Numbered from the stretch's first letter, positions 48,093 to 57,971 are shown. The stretch: DNA of 64,000 nt from Beijerinckiaceae bacterium (GCA_947454485.1 CANGJJ010000002.1:186001-250000), one strand, 5' to 3'. Notes: generated from the letters alone by a model not told the origin. A program made the numbers and translations.

Positions 48093-48125
48093 AGTGACAA
48101 ATAACAAAATTTGTTATTTGTCACT
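48093..48125. repeat. Perfect 33 bp AT-rich palindrome between tetR and mdh
   Basis: AGTGACAAATAACAAA, a central A, then its exact complement. The outer end touches the last base of the tetR stop codon. Its AT-rich stem lacks a GC core and a T-run, so it is not a standard terminator. It may be an operator for a dimeric regulator or the end of the tetR transcript. The rest of the 47851-48092 gap is the mdh promoter region, with a T-rich stretch near 48013-48030. Confidence 0.75.
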
Positions 48126-48721
48126 CAAAATTGACCGGCTGAGAGGGTCCTGATGAGGGCCCGGACCACGCGCTCAAAGCGCGCTTCGATCTGGGCACGG
48201 GTCACTTCAGCGTCCGCTCGAACCGAACCGGGGTTCAAAAACCGATGACACATATCGAAGATCAGAGCCAACGCACGGCGCTGATCAGCGGGTGAAAAAC
48301 CCGCCTCTTCGACGACCCGCGTGACCTCTGCCTGCAGCTTGACCCTGTGGCGACGCGCCACGCCCCTGCCCTCGCGGCTCGCCTCAACGAAGAGATCGAA
48401 AATCTTCGGGTCGCTCTCCAGCTTGTTGCGATAGGCCGAATGCACGCCCGCCAGAATACGCTCAAGCTTGTCGAACACGGGGTCCGGCGCATCGCAAATA
48501 TCACGCGCACCCGCCTCAATCCCTTTCAGCCATTGCGTCGAAACAGCATCGACCAAAGCTTCTTTCGAGGGGAAATAGCGATAGACGTTGCCATGCGACA
48601 TCTGCGCTTCACGGGCAATCGCCACAACGGTCGTGCGCGCCAATCCATGCTGGCGAATATGATCAGCAGCCAGATCGAGCAGCCGCGCATCAGTTGGTTC
48701 GCTGCTCTCAGGGCGCGCCAT
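48125..48721 (-). CDS. TetR-family transcriptional regulator
   Basis: A 198-residue repressor-type protein. The N-terminal helix-turn-helix (about 10-60) reads ADHIRQHGLARTTVVAIAREAQMSHGNVYRYFPSKEALVDAV in parts, with MSHGNVYRYFPSKEAL the clear TetR motif. The C-terminal half (about 75-198) is helical and should bind a ligand that I cannot name. It starts two bases after the zapE stop, so it is in an operon with zapE, and lies upstream of mdh on the same strand, followed by the palindrome. Confidence 0.92.
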   Translation of the reverse strand: MARPESSEPTDARLLDLAADHIRQHGLARTTVVAIAREAQMSHGNVYRYFPSKEALVDAVSTQWLKGIEAGARDICDAPDPVFDKLERILAGVHSAYRNKLESDPKIFDLFVEASREGRGVARRHRVKLQAEVTRVVEEAGFSPADQRRALALIFDMCHRFLNPGSVRADAEVTRAQIEARFERVVRALIRTLSAGQF

Positions 48722-48723
48722 GA

Positions 48724-49893
48724 TCAGGTCTCCACCAGACCGGTCGCATTACCGCTCGTCTGATCTGTCAGACCATGCGGCAAGCACAGATAGTCTGTCG
48801 AGCGCATTTCAATCAAGCGCGAGGCCGTACGCTCGAACTCAAAGGCTTCACGCCCTTCAGTTGCAATATAAAGACTGATTGGCTCAGCCTCAGCTGAAGC
48901 AATCACCTTCACATGCAAATCATAAAGCGCATCAATCAACCAGGTGAAGCGTCGTGCTTCATTACGCTTGGGTTGATCCATCACAGGGATGCGATCAATC
49001 AAGACAGTATGGAAGTTGCGCGCGATCTCCAGATAATCGCCCGCCGCCAAAGGCTGCTCGCACAAATCTGCAAAGCTGAAGCGCGCGACATTGTTGGAGG
49101 CCTGCGGCACAAGCACTTGTCGGCCCAAAACTTCAATCTGCGTGGGCTTGCCTTGCGTCTTGCCGGTGAGCGATTTGAAGGCGCGCGTCATCGCCTCATC
49201 AGCCTGCGCATCGGCTGGGACATAATAGACAGGTTGACCTGCCAATTTCTCAAGACGGAAGTCAGTGCGCGAGTCGAGTTTCATCACCTTCATCCGCTCT
49301 TCGATCATGCGAATGAAGGGAATGAACAAAGCGCGATTGAGCCCGCCTTCATAAAGACGTGAGGGCTCAACATTGGATGTCGCCACCACGACAACACCGC
49401 GCGCAAAGAGCGCCTGAAACAAGCGCCCCAAGATCATCGCATCGGCAATGTCAGAGACAGCGAATTCATCAAAGCACAATAGCCATGCCTGCTGATACAG
49501 ATCATCAGCAATGGGCGCGATGGGATCATCGCCCTTCACCTTGTTGGCTTTCTTGAGCTGCCGCCATTCATGCACGCGCTTATGCACATCGGCCATGAAG
49601 GCATGAAAATGAACGCGTCGCTTTTTGGTGACTGGCACGACCTCATAAAAGAGATCCATCAGCATGGTCTTGCCACGCCCCACCGATCCCCACACATAAA
49701 GGCCGCGCGGCACCTCACGCTTGCGCCGTGCAAAGATCCAGCCCAGCGCACTCGACTTATTGGCGAGCTGATATTCGCTCAGCTCTGCCACCATCCGGTC
49801 AAGCTCGCGCACAATGGCGTCTTGCGCCGCATCCCGCTCAAGGGATTGAGACTGCACAAGTTCACTATAGCGATGAGCAACGGGCGTGGTCAC
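48724..49893 (-). CDS. zapE: Cell division ATPase ZapE (AFG1-like)
   Basis: A 389-residue AAA-type ATPase with Walker A GSVGRGKTM (about 68-76), HFHAFMADVHKRVHEW, Walker B WLLCFDEFAVSDIADAM, and sensor region VVVATSNVEPSRLYEGGLNR. ZapE acts at the division ring; the mitochondrial homologue Afg1/Lace1 helps degrade respiratory-chain subunits. The start is GTG at 49893 with CAGGAG eight bases upstream, and no nearby ATG fits. It is followed by tetR at a two-base gap. The gene just divergent encodes a GNAT enzyme. Confidence 0.94.
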   Translation of the reverse strand: MTTPVAHRYSELVQSQSLERDAAQDAIVRELDRMVAELSEYQLANKSSALGWIFARRKREVPRGLYVWGSVGRGKTMLMDLFYEVVPVTKKRRVHFHAFMADVHKRVHEWRQLKKANKVKGDDPIAPIADDLYQQAWLLCFDEFAVSDIADAMILGRLFQALFARGVVVVATSNVEPSRLYEGGLNRALFIPFIRMIEERMKVMKLDSRTDFRLEKLAGQPVYYVPADAQADEAMTRAFKSLTGKTQGKPTQIEVLGRQVLVPQASNNVARFSFADLCEQPLAAGDYLEIARNFHTVLIDRIPVMDQPKRNEARRFTWLIDALYDLHVKVIASAEAEPISLYIATEGREAFEFERTASRLIEMRSTDYLCLPHGLTDQTSGNATGLVET

Positions 49894-50051
49894 GACAGAA
49901 CTCCTGCCGCGTGACTAACCGGCCAAGCCGCCTGAGCGCAAGCCCAGCCATCCACCTAAATGTTGAGATCAAGCCCATTGCCCTTTCACATGGGAGAGCC
50001 ATCTATTGTGCATGGGGGGTGAATGCCCGGCACAGCCGACAGGAGTTCACC

Positions 50052-50642
50052 TTGGGACAAGCATCCAATATCTGCGGCGGCGTTGTTAGGCGGCTCTTGC
50101 CAGCTGAACTACCCGGATTCCGCGATCATCTTCTCAGACTGGACCCCGACAGCCGTCAGGACCGTTTCGGCATGGCGGTGTCGGATGATTTTCTGCGCAA
50201 TTATGCCGAGCGCTGCTTTGGCATTGATGACGTGATCTATGGTTTCGTCGTCGAGGGCATGGTGCGCGGCGCAGGCGAGTTGCGCGGCATCGGTTATAAT
50301 CTGCCTCTGGGCTTTGGTGGCTCGGCAGAGGCTGCGTTCAGCGTTGAGAGTGAGTGGCGCCGGCAGGGCGTGGGTGCTGAACTCATGAGCCGCATCGTGC
50401 GCGCCGCCCGCAACCGCCGCGCGGAGACGCTCTATATGAGCTGCCTCATCAACAATCGCGCCATGCTGCAATTGGCGAAAAAATTCACCGCCGATCTGCG
50501 CTATGAGCCCGATGAATCGCGCGCACAGATCTCACCCAAAGCGCCAACGCCTGCAACCATGCTGAGTGAAGCTGCCGATGATTTCACCGGCTTTGCCACC
50601 GCCATGGTAGATTTGCATCGCCGCGTCTTCGAATTGCGCTAA
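50052..50642 (+). CDS. GNAT family N-acetyltransferase
   Basis: A 196-residue acetyltransferase. The acetyl-CoA-binding core is visible: AAFSVESEWRRQGVGAELMSRIV has the R/Q-x-x-G-x-G/A loop (RRQGVG), and TLYMSCLINNRAMLQLAKKF is motif B. The substrate is unknown. The open frame extends over 100 codons upstream, but a TTG at 50052 has AGGAG six bases before it and starts where the fold starts, so I take that. It is divergent from zapE and followed by a strong terminator shared with sdhB. Confidence 0.82.
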   Translation: MGQASNICGGVVRRLLPAELPGFRDHLLRLDPDSRQDRFGMAVSDDFLRNYAERCFGIDDVIYGFVVEGMVRGAGELRGIGYNLPLGFGGSAEAAFSVESEWRRQGVGAELMSRIVRAARNRRAETLYMSCLINNRAMLQLAKKFTADLRYEPDESRAQISPKAPTPATMLSEAADDFTGFATAMVDLHRRVFELR

Positions 50643-50645
50643 CAA

Positions 50646-50669
50646 AAAGGCCCCGTCACCGGGGCCTTT
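50646..50669. terminator. Bidirectional terminator between the GNAT gene and sdhB
   Basis: AAAGGCCCCG at 50646-50655 pairs with CGGGGCCTTT at 50660-50669 around TCAC. A-rich sequence lies to the left and T-rich to the right. Confidence 0.9.
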
Positions 50670-50691
50670 GATGTTCAAGATGCAGCGCAGA

Positions 50692-51471
50692 TCAGATCTG
50701 TCGCGTGATCATCATATTCTTGATCTCGGAAATGGCCTTGGCGGGGTTGAGGCCCTTCGGGCAAGCCTTGGCGCAATTCATGATCGTGTGGCAGCGATAG
50801 AGACGGAAGGGATCTTCCAGATTGTCGAGACGCTTGCCGGTGGCTTCATCGCGCGAGTCGATCAGCCAGCGATAGGCCTGCAGCAAAGCAGCGGGGCCAA
50901 GATAGCGATCGCCATTCCACCAATAGCTCGGGCATGAGGTCGAGCAGCAAGCGCACAGAATGCACTCATAAAGACCATCGAGCTTCAGACGATCATCCGG
51001 CGACTGCAACCATTCAGCTTCAGGCTTGGGTGTGTCGGTCTGCAGCCAAGGCTCGATGGACGCATGCTGCGCATAAAAGCGCGTCAGATCCGGTACAAGA
51101 TCCTTCACCACCGGCATATGCGGCAGAGGATAGATCTTGATGGCGCCATTGATGCTCGCCATGTCTTTCGTACAGGCCAGCGTATTGGTGCCATCGATAT
51201 TCATCGCGCAGGAACCGCAAATGCCTTCGCGGCACGAGCGACGGAAGGTCAGCGTCGGATCAACCTTGTTCTTGATCCACAAAAGCGCATCAAGAACCAT
51301 CGGGCCGCAATCTTCCATATCGACATAGTAAGTGTCGATACGCGGATTGGCAGTGTCATCCGGATCCCAGCGATAAACACGAAATTCGCGAATGTCCTTG
51401 GAATTTGCCGGGCGCGGCCACGTCTTGCCGACGGTGGGACGCGAATTGGTAGGAAGGGCAAGCTCGACCAT
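50692..51471 (-). CDS. sdhB: Succinate dehydrogenase iron-sulfur subunit
   Basis: The 259-residue electron-transfer subunit of complex II. The three clusters are held by [15 protein letters not shown] ([2Fe-2S]), [16 protein letters not shown] ([4Fe-4S]) and [17 protein letters not shown] ([3Fe-4S]), all complete. GGGAG precedes the ATG. It is the last gene of sdhCDAB, 15 bases after sdhA. Confidence 0.97.
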   Translation of the reverse strand: MVELALPTNSRPTVGKTWPRPANSKDIREFRVYRWDPDDTANPRIDTYYVDMEDCGPMVLDALLWIKNKVDPTLTFRRSCREGICGSCAMNIDGTNTLACTKDMASINGAIKIYPLPHMPVVKDLVPDLTRFYAQHASIEPWLQTDTPKPEAEWLQSPDDRLKLDGLYECILCACCSTSCPSYWWNGDRYLGPAALLQAYRWLIDSRDEATGKRLDNLEDPFRLYRCHTIMNCAKACPKGLNPAKAISEIKNMMITRQI

Positions 51472-51486
51472 TGCGGTTTCTCCCGA

Positions 51487-53313
51487 TCAGTACACGCGAG
51501 CCTTGGGCTCGATATACTGGATCTCGTTGGTCATCGTATAAGTGTGAACCGGACGGAAATCGATGGCGACATTCTTCTTGGCTTCATCAGCCCAAGCGAG
51601 TGTGTGCTTCATCCAGTTCTGGTCATCGCGGTTCGGATAATCTTCGCGCGCATGAGCGCCACGGCTTTCCTTGCGCTCAACCGCCGAGTCCATCGTCACC
51701 ACCGCCTGGATGATGAGATTGTCGAACTCGAGTGTCTCAAGCAGATCCGAATTCCAGACCAGCGAGCGGTCGGTGATGTTGATGTCACCAATGCCCTGCC
51801 ACACGTCGTTGATGAGCTTGGAGCCCTCTTCGAGCACTTCGCCCGTGCGGAACACGGCGCAGTTGTTCTGCATCGTGGTCTGCATCTTGTCGCGCAGCAC
51901 AGCGGTGGGCGTACCACCCTTGGCATAACGGAACTTGTCGAGACGCGACAAAGCCAAATCAGCCGAGTCAGCGGGCAAATCCGCCTGCTTCTCACCGGGC
52001 GTCACCAACTCAGCAGCGCGCAGACCAGCGGCGCGACCAAAGACGACGAGATCGATGAGGGAGTTCGAGCCAAGACGGTTCGCGCCATGGATCGACACGC
52101 AAGCCGCTTCACCAAGCGCCATCAGGCCGGGGACGATCGTATCAGGATCGCCATTCTTCTTGGTCAGCACTTCGCCGTGATAATTCGTCGGGATACCACC
52201 CATGTTGTAATGGACGGTCGGCAGAACCGGGATCGGCTCCTTCGTCACATCCACGCCCGCAAAGATACGCGCGCTTTCCGAAATGCCGGGCAGACGCTCG
52301 TGCAAGATCTTCGGATCGAGGTGATCGAGATGCAGATAGATATGGTCTTTGTTCTTGCCAACGCCGCGACCTTCGCGGATCTCGATGGTCATGGCGCGCG
52401 AGACAACGTCACGCGAGGCAAGGTCCTTGGCGGAAGGTGCATAGCGCTCCATGAAACGCTCGCCATTGCCATTGGTGACATAGCCACCTTCGCCGCGCGC
52501 GCCTTCAGTGATGAGGCAGCCTGAACCATAGATGCCGGTGGGATGGAACTGCACGAATTCCATATCCTGCAGCGGCAGACCTGCGCGCAGCACCATGGCA
52601 TTGCCATCGCCCGTGCAAGTATGAGCTGAGGTCGCCGAGAAATAAGCGCGGCCATAACCACCGGTCGCCAGAATGGTCTGGCTGGCGCGGAAGCGGTGGA
52701 TCGTGCCGTCATCCATCTTGATACAGATCACGCCGCAGCAACGGCCCGACTGATCCATGATGAGATCAATGGCGAAATATTCGATGAAGAATTCGGTCGA
52801 GTTGCGCAGCGCCTGACCATAGAGCGTGTGCAAAATCGCGTGACCCGTGCGGTCAGCAGCCGCGCAGGTACGCTGCGCCTGATCCTGACCGAAATTCGTG
52901 GTCATGCCACCGAAGGGACGCTGATAGATCTTGCCTTCTTCGGTGCGCGAGAAAGGCACGCCCCAATGTTCCAGCTCATAGACAGCTTCAGGGGCATTGC
53001 GGCACAGATATTCAATCGAGTCCTGATCGCCGAGCCAGTCTGACCCCTTTACGGTGTCATACATATGCCAGCGCCAATCATCGGGGCCCATATTGCCGAG
53101 CGCCGCAGAAATACCGCCCTGCGCAGCAACCGTATGCGAGCGCGTCGGGAAGACCTTCGAGATACAAGCCGTACGCAGGCCAGCCTGCGAGCAGCCAACC
53201 GTCGCGCGAAGACCTGCACCACCCGCACCAACCACCACAACATCGAATGTGTGGTCAGTGATGGGATAGGCCTTGCCGTTCACGGCGGGAGCTGCGGTCG
53301 ATGTCGTAGCCAT
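51487..53313 (-). CDS. sdhA: Succinate dehydrogenase flavoprotein subunit
   Basis: The 608-residue catalytic subunit oxidises succinate to fumarate. It has the FAD-binding [15 protein letters not shown], the histidine that links FAD covalently ([16 protein letters not shown]), the substrate region with [21 protein letters not shown] and the capping-domain stretch [20 protein letters not shown] precedes the ATG. It lies between sdhD and sdhB. Confidence 0.97.
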   Translation of the reverse strand: MATTSTAAPAVNGKAYPITDHTFDVVVVGAGGAGLRATVGCSQAGLRTACISKVFPTRSHTVAAQGGISAALGNMGPDDWRWHMYDTVKGSDWLGDQDSIEYLCRNAPEAVYELEHWGVPFSRTEEGKIYQRPFGGMTTNFGQDQAQRTCAAADRTGHAILHTLYGQALRNSTEFFIEYFAIDLIMDQSGRCCGVICIKMDDGTIHRFRASQTILATGGYGRAYFSATSAHTCTGDGNAMVLRAGLPLQDMEFVQFHPTGIYGSGCLITEGARGEGGYVTNGNGERFMERYAPSAKDLASRDVVSRAMTIEIREGRGVGKNKDHIYLHLDHLDPKILHERLPGISESARIFAGVDVTKEPIPVLPTVHYNMGGIPTNYHGEVLTKKNGDPDTIVPGLMALGEAACVSIHGANRLGSNSLIDLVVFGRAAGLRAAELVTPGEKQADLPADSADLALSRLDKFRYAKGGTPTAVLRDKMQTTMQNNCAVFRTGEVLEEGSKLINDVWQGIGDINITDRSLVWNSDLLETLEFDNLIIQAVVTMDSAVERKESRGAHAREDYPNRDDQNWMKHTLAWADEAKKNVAIDFRPVHTYTMTNEIQYIEPKARVY

Positions 53314-53337
53314 CTGTGATTGCCCCTATGTCTGTGA

Positions 53338-53730
53338 TCAGACGAAGCTGATGCGAAGGATCGCGTAAATACACGCCAGACCCACCGCATAAGAGAAGAA
53401 CGAATTGGCAAAGAGAGACCAGGTCTTGGCGTGATCGCCATGGACATAATCTTCAATGATCGTCTGCATGCCGAGCTTCATGTGATAGATGCCGGCAATG
53501 ACGAAGAGCAGCATCAAGATCGCCGGGAAAGGCGAACCGAGCGTCTCGCGCACTGTGTTGTAATCCTTGCCGACGAGGCCGAGCAGGATCCACACAAAGG
53601 CGATGGTCAGTGGCACGAGCGCAGCTGACGTCACGCGCATCATCCACGCATGATGGGTGCCTGATTTCGCAGAGCCCAGATAGCGCACCTTGCCCATGGG
53701 CGTGCGCATGGAGTTCGATGAATTCGTCAT
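53338..53730 (-). CDS. sdhD: Succinate dehydrogenase membrane anchor subunit
   Basis: A 130-residue three-helix anchor. It begins TNSSNSMRTPMGKVRYLGSAKSGTHHAWMMR (in parts, MGKVRYLGSAKSGTHHAW), the usual opening of alphaproteobacterial SdhD. Helices lie about residues 33-53, 63-85 and 100-125, and the heme-ligand-type His is in AGIYHMKLGMQTIIEDYVHG. The ATG at 53730 has GGGAGA upstream; a longer frame into sdhC is rejected. Twelve bases separate it from sdhC. Confidence 0.94.
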   Translation of the reverse strand: MTNSSNSMRTPMGKVRYLGSAKSGTHHAWMMRVTSAALVPLTIAFVWILLGLVGKDYNTVRETLGSPFPAILMLLFVIAGIYHMKLGMQTIIEDYVHGDHAKTWSLFANSFFSYAVGLACIYAILRISFV

Positions 53731-53741
53731 AGCGATCTCCC

Positions 53742-54155
53742 TCAGCGAACCATATAGGCGGCGACCCACACCAGCACCGTCAGAACGACGCCGCCGACAG
53801 CCGTGGCCTGTGCGAGATATTCACGCTCGGGATGCTCCATGCCGCGGCCCAGATCCCAGATGAAATGGCGCAAGCCACCTAGCAGATGGTGGAACAGCGA
53901 CCAGGTGAAGCCGAACAGGATCAGGCGGCCAACAGGCGAGGCCATGAACCAGTCAGCGGTCGCGAAAGCTTTGGCGCCAGTCGCGGCCGACAGCAGCCAC
54001 CAAGCCAGGAGCAGAGTACCCAGATAGAGCGCCACACCCGTGATTCGGTGGGTGATGGACATCATCATGGTCAGCATCGGGCGATAGATGCCCAAATGCG
54101 GAGACAGCGGCCGGCGCGATTCCGGATTCGCGGGGCGAGTATTGACCTCGGCCAT
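53742..54155 (-). CDS. sdhC: Succinate dehydrogenase cytochrome b556 subunit
   Basis: A 137-residue three-helix anchor with the SdhC signature RPLSPHLGIYRPMLTMMMSITHRITGVAL (in parts, RPLSPHLGIYRP and SITHRITGVAL) and the heme-ligand helix LFHHLLGGLRHFIWDLGRGM. It binds heme b and quinone together with SdhD. It is first in sdhCDAB. The frame is open 20 codons further upstream, but family alignment favours this ATG. Confidence 0.95.
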   Translation of the reverse strand: MAEVNTRPANPESRRPLSPHLGIYRPMLTMMMSITHRITGVALYLGTLLLAWWLLSAATGAKAFATADWFMASPVGRLILFGFTWSLFHHLLGGLRHFIWDLGRGMEHPEREYLAQATAVGGVVLTVLVWVAAYMVR

Positions 54156-54258
54156 AGGGAGTTTCCCTCGTTTCAAATGCCGGGTTTCAGTACTGGAAAC
54201 TGGGCTGTGGCGCAACGTTCACGACAGGCTGGAAAGCGCCGCGAGCTGGGCCTGCGTC

Positions 54259-54936
54259 CTACCGCCGCAGGGCTGCCTCAATCAGCCGGACCGCATCCTC
54301 AGAGGCCCAATCAGCCCCACCGGGCATGGTGCCTAGTAAGCAAGTCTTTGAATTTATTAAATAAGTTGTCGGAAGGCCCGTGACCTTGCCCGCCTTCTTC
54401 AAGGTTTGAAAGACATCAGCACTGGGGTCGGCATAGAAGGCCAAAGTGCTAACCCCGACCTCCTTCAGAAAGCTCTGCCGACGCTCCAGCCGGGAGGTGT
54501 CGATATTGACCGTCACGACCTCAAAATCCGGGCCCCCAAGGCGCGCCTGAAGCCGGTCGAGCGAGGGCATCTCCTCCCGGCACGGCACACACCAGGTAGC
54601 CCAGAGATTCAGGAGGATCGTCTTTCCCTTGAAATCAGCAAGTGTCTTCGGGGTGCCGTCTGGCCCCAGAAAGCTCACGGGCGTGGCCAGCTGCGGGGCC
54701 TTGCTGATGGCCATGGCGGCAACCTGACCTTGAGCATGGGGAGCCATGCGCTCAACCACCGGCAGAGCATCGACACAATCAATAGCTGCGCTTTCCTTGC
54801 CGCCCGGGCGAATAATCCCGTATAGGATCGCCGCGCCGATGGTGGCAGCCACAATGACGAGGCTGCCCGTCCGCAAGGCGCGGGACAGGCTCTTGGACTT
54901 GGGCTTTGGCTCAGGCTTTCGAGACATATCGGTCAT
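54259..54936 (-). CDS. tlpA: Membrane-anchored thioredoxin-like protein TlpA
   Basis: A 225-residue periplasmic thiol:disulfide protein. A basic N-terminus and one membrane helix (about 23-43) anchor a thioredoxin domain (about 85-220) with the active pair in ATWCVPCREEMPSL (Cys116, Cys119) and the cis-proline in GLPTTYLI. TlpA family members keep cysteines reduced for cytochrome oxidase copper-site and cytochrome c maturation. Near the C-terminus the codons for LINSKTCLL are strikingly AT-rich (TTA ATA AAT TCA ... TTA CTA) compared with the rest. Its start is only 27 bp from the divergent argH start. Confidence 0.92.
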   Translation of the reverse strand: MTDMSRKPEPKPKSKSLSRALRTGSLVIVAATIGAAILYGIIRPGGKESAAIDCVDALPVVERMAPHAQGQVAAMAISKAPQLATPVSFLGPDGTPKTLADFKGKTILLNLWATWCVPCREEMPSLDRLQARLGGPDFEVVTVNIDTSRLERRQSFLKEVGVSTLAFYADPSADVFQTLKKAGKVTGLPTTYLINSKTCLLGTMPGGADWASEDAVRLIEAALRR

Positions 54937-54963
54937 GCCGGGATTTGAACCTCAGGGGCACCA

Positions 54964-56361
54964 ATGAGCAACAAGATGTGGGGTGGCCGTTTTGCCACCG
55001 GTCCCGATGCCATCATGGAAGAGATCAACGCCTCCATCGGCTTCGACTACCGTTTTGCCACCCAAGACATTCGCGGATCGCTCGCCCATGTCGCCATGCT
55101 CGCTGAAGCAGGCATTGTGAGCGAAGACCATGCAAAGGCCATTACCAAGGGTCTAGAGCAGGTTCGCGGAGAAATCGAGGCCGGCAGCTTCACCTTCTCG
55201 CGCGCGCTCGAAGACATTCATATGAATATCGAGTCGCGTTTGGCTGATCTCATTGGCCCCGATGCTGGCCGTCTGCACACAGCCCGCTCACGCAATGATC
55301 AAGTCGCGCTCGACTTCCGTCTGTGGATTCGCGACACGGTCGATGAGCTTGACCAGCAGATGCTCGCCCTGCAGCAGGCTCTGGCAGAGCGCGCCAGCGA
55401 TCATGCGGGCTCTGTCATGCCGGGCTTTACCCATTTGCAATCGGCACAGCCCGTCACCTTTGGCCATCACATGCTGGCCTATGTCGAAATGCTGTCGCGT
55501 GATCGTGGCCGTCTGAGCGATGCGCGCAAGCGCATGAACGAATGCCCCTTGGGCGCTGCCGCACTTGCTGGCACGAGCTTCCCCATCAATCGCGAAGCAA
55601 CAGCCAAGGCATTGGGCTTTGATCGCCCCACCGCCAATTCACTCGATAGCGTATCGGATCGTGACTTCGTGCTGGAGGTTCTTGCAGCCGCCAGCATTTG
55701 CGCCACACATCTGTCGCGTCTGGCCGAAGAGATCGTTCTGTGGTGCACGCCGCAATTTGGTTTTGTGCAACTGTCGGACAAATTCACCACCGGCTCTTCC
55801 ATCATGCCGCAGAAGCGCAATCCTGATGCCGCCGAATTGGTGCGCGGCAAATCGGGCCGTGTCATTGGCGCGCTGATCGGCTTGCTCGTTGTGATGAAGG
55901 GCCTGCCGCTGACCTATTCCAAGGATATGCAGGAAGACAAGGAAGGCACATTCGACGCGCTGCAATCTTTGTCGCTCTGCCTGGCTGCCATGACCGGCAT
56001 GATCCGCGATCTGGAACCTGACCTGAAGCGCATGAAAACGGCCGCAGGCTCTGGCTATGCGACCGCGACCGATCTGGCCGACTGGTTGGTGCGCGAATTG
56101 AAAATGCCCTTCCGCCAAGCCCATCATGTCACCGGCTCGCTGGTGAAGCTCGCCTCCAACAAAAAGGTCGGGCTTGAAAAGCTCACCCTTGCCGAGATGC
56201 AGAGCGTTGAGTCACAGATCACGCAGCAGGTCTTTGATGTGTTGGGTGTCGAGAAATCCGTGAAAAGCCGCAAGAGCTATGGCGGAACGGCCCCCGCCAA
56301 TGTGCGCCAGCAGGCGCGCCGCTGGCTGACCAAACTCGCCAAGGAGACGCGTGGCGCTTGA
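54964..56361 (+). CDS. argH: Argininosuccinate lyase
   Basis: Last step of arginine synthesis: splits argininosuccinate to arginine and fumarate. The 465 residues start [30 protein letters not shown] (in parts, [11 protein letters not shown]) and include the [12 protein letters not shown]-type motif ([16 protein letters not shown]), [16 protein letters not shown] and the mobile signature loop [18 protein letters not shown] sits close to the ATG. lptM and lysA follow on the same strand at short spacing. Confidence 0.97.
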   Translation: MSNKMWGGRFATGPDAIMEEINASIGFDYRFATQDIRGSLAHVAMLAEAGIVSEDHAKAITKGLEQVRGEIEAGSFTFSRALEDIHMNIESRLADLIGPDAGRLHTARSRNDQVALDFRLWIRDTVDELDQQMLALQQALAERASDHAGSVMPGFTHLQSAQPVTFGHHMLAYVEMLSRDRGRLSDARKRMNECPLGAAALAGTSFPINREATAKALGFDRPTANSLDSVSDRDFVLEVLAAASICATHLSRLAEEIVLWCTPQFGFVQLSDKFTTGSSIMPQKRNPDAAELVRGKSGRVIGALIGLLVVMKGLPLTYSKDMQEDKEGTFDALQSLSLCLAAMTGMIRDLEPDLKRMKTAAGSGYATATDLADWLVRELKMPFRQAHHVTGSLVKLASNKKVGLEKLTLAEMQSVESQITQQVFDVLGVEKSVKSRKSYGGTAPANVRQQARRWLTKLAKETRGA

Positions 56362-56403
56362 GCCACTTTGGCCCTATAGTGCTGCCAACCTCGGAGTTTC
56401 CCC

Positions 56404-56682
56404 GTGTTCACCAAGAGCCGCTGCGCTGTCCTTGCCCTCACCCTCGCCGCTCTCAGCCTTGCTGGCTGTGGTCGACGGGGCGAGCTTGAGCCTGCACCTG
56501 AATCCGGTGTGAGCGCACGCCAAGCACGCCAGACCGCAGGTCAAGAACAACAGGTGATCGACCCCCTGCGCGGTGCGATCCTGACCGTTCCTGAACAAGT
56601 GGAGAGCGGCAATCCGCGCTCGCGTATTCCGCGCGGCGTCACACCGCCCAAGGACTCTTTCATTCTCGACCCGTTGCTCTAA
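56404..56682 (+). CDS. lptM: Small lipoprotein, LptM family
   Basis: A 92-residue lipoprotein with signal FTKSRCAVLALTLAALSLAGC and the family opening CGRRGELEPAPE. LptM (YifL) in enterobacteria helps mature the LptDE lipopolysaccharide translocon, and the gene lies beside lysA or dapF there as here. The rest is polar and probably disordered, ending PPKDSFILDPLL, a pattern shared by alphaproteobacterial members. The start is GTG at 56404 with GGAG eight bases upstream. Confidence 0.88.
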   Translation: MFTKSRCAVLALTLAALSLAGCGRRGELEPAPESGVSARQARQTAGQEQQVIDPLRGAILTVPEQVESGNPRSRIPRGVTPPKDSFILDPLL

Positions 56683-56699
56683 GCAACGCAGAGGCCATC

Positions 56700-57971
56700 A
56701 TGCATCATTTCGACTATCGTGGCGGCATTCTGCACGCCGAAGGCGTCGCTCTGCCAAAGATCGCCGACGCGGTGGAAACGCCTTTTTATGTCTATTCGAC
56801 GGCCACGCTCGAGCGGCATTACGATGTCTTCTCGGCCGCCTTCAAAGATGTGCCATCGCTCGTCTGCTTTGCGATGAAAGCCAATTCGAACCAAGCCGTG
56901 CTCAAGACTTTGGCCGCGCGCGGCGCTGGCATGGATGTGGTCTCTGAAGGTGAGCTGCGCCGTGCGCGCGCTGCGGGCGTTCCCGGCTCGCGCATCACTT
57001 TTTCGGGTGTGGGCAAGACCGCGCGCGAAATCGCCCTCGCGCTGGATGAAAAAATCCTCTGCTTCAATGTCGAGTCAGAGCCTGAGCTGCAGGCGATTTC
57101 TGACATTGCTGTCAGCAAAGGCGTCAAAGCGCCGATTGCCTTGCGCGTCAATCCTGATGTCGATGCGCGCACCCATCACAAGATCTCCACCGGCAAGTCG
57201 GAAAACAAATTCGGCATTCCGCTGTCGCGCGCGCGCGATGTCTATAAACATGCCGCCACGCTCCCCGGCCTGCATGTCAGCGGCGTTGATATGCATATCG
57301 GCTCGCAGATCACTGATCTTGAGCCCTTCGACAATGCTTTCGCTTTGCTCGCCGACTTCGTGCGCACTTTGCGCGCGGATGGTCACGCGATTGATCACGT
57401 GGACTTGGGTGGTGGTCTTGGCATTCCCTATCGCGAAGGCGAAGATCCTGACGCCTATCATCCCGAACGCTATGCGCAGATCGTCAAGAAACACGCCAAT
57501 AGTCTTGGTTGCACCTTGGTCTTTGAACCGGGCCGCCTCATCGTCGGCAATGCAGGTATTCTCGTCACCAAAGTCATCTATGTGAAAGAGGGCGACGGCA
57601 AAACCTTTGTCATCGTGGATGGCGCGATGAATGATCTCATTCGCCCCACCCTCTATGAGGCCCATCATGATGTGAAGCCGGTGGTGGAGCCTGCCAAAAA
57701 CGCAAGCCATATGACCGCCGATGTGGTCGGCCCCGTTTGTGAGACAGGCGATTATCTAGCCCTCGACCGCGATCTGCCCAAAGTCGCGGCAGGCGATCTT
57801 CTGGCCGTCATGTCGGCTGGCGCCTATGGCGCGGTGCAGGCCGGCACCTATAACTCCCGCCTTCTCGTACCAGAAGTGCTTGTGAAGGATGGGGAATGGG
57901 CTCTTATTCGCCCACGTACCAGCTATGACGAGCTGATCGGCCTCGACCGCCTGCCCGGCTGGCTCGGCTAA
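56700..57971 (+). CDS. lysA: Diaminopimelate decarboxylase
   Basis: Last step of lysine synthesis. The 423-residue PLP enzyme has the Schiff-base Lys60 in CFAMKANSN, the phosphate-binding GGGLGIPY, HIGSQITDLEPF, and the active-site cysteine region GPVCETGDYLA. AGAGG precedes the ATG, and the gene starts 17 bases after lptM. argH-lptM-lysA is the normal arrangement in Hyphomicrobiales. Confidence 0.97.
   Translation: MHHFDYRGGILHAEGVALPKIADAVETPFYVYSTATLERHYDVFSAAFKDVPSLVCFAMKANSNQAVLKTLAARGAGMDVVSEGELRRARAAGVPGSRITFSGVGKTAREIALALDEKILCFNVESEPELQAISDIAVSKGVKAPIALRVNPDVDARTHHKISTGKSENKFGIPLSRARDVYKHAATLPGLHVSGVDMHIGSQITDLEPFDNAFALLADFVRTLRADGHAIDHVDLGGGLGIPYREGEDPDAYHPERYAQIVKKHANSLGCTLVFEPGRLIVGNAGILVTKVIYVKEGDGKTFVIVDGAMNDLIRPTLYEAHHDVKPVVEPAKNASHMTADVVGPVCETGDYLALDRDLPKVAAGDLLAVMSAGAYGAVQAGTYNSRLLVPEVLVKDGEWALIRPRTSYDELIGLDRLPGWLG

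Noticed and set aside
51064-52524. A 486-codon open frame on the plus strand
   Set aside because: It is antisense to sdhB and sdhA. It has no ribosome binding site or family pattern.
54936-54963. A tRNA-like T-arm sequence (GGTTCAAATCCCGG on the minus strand) between tlpA and argH
   Set aside because: The stem bases do not pair well and no acceptor, D or anticodon arm is nearby. It is most likely chance.
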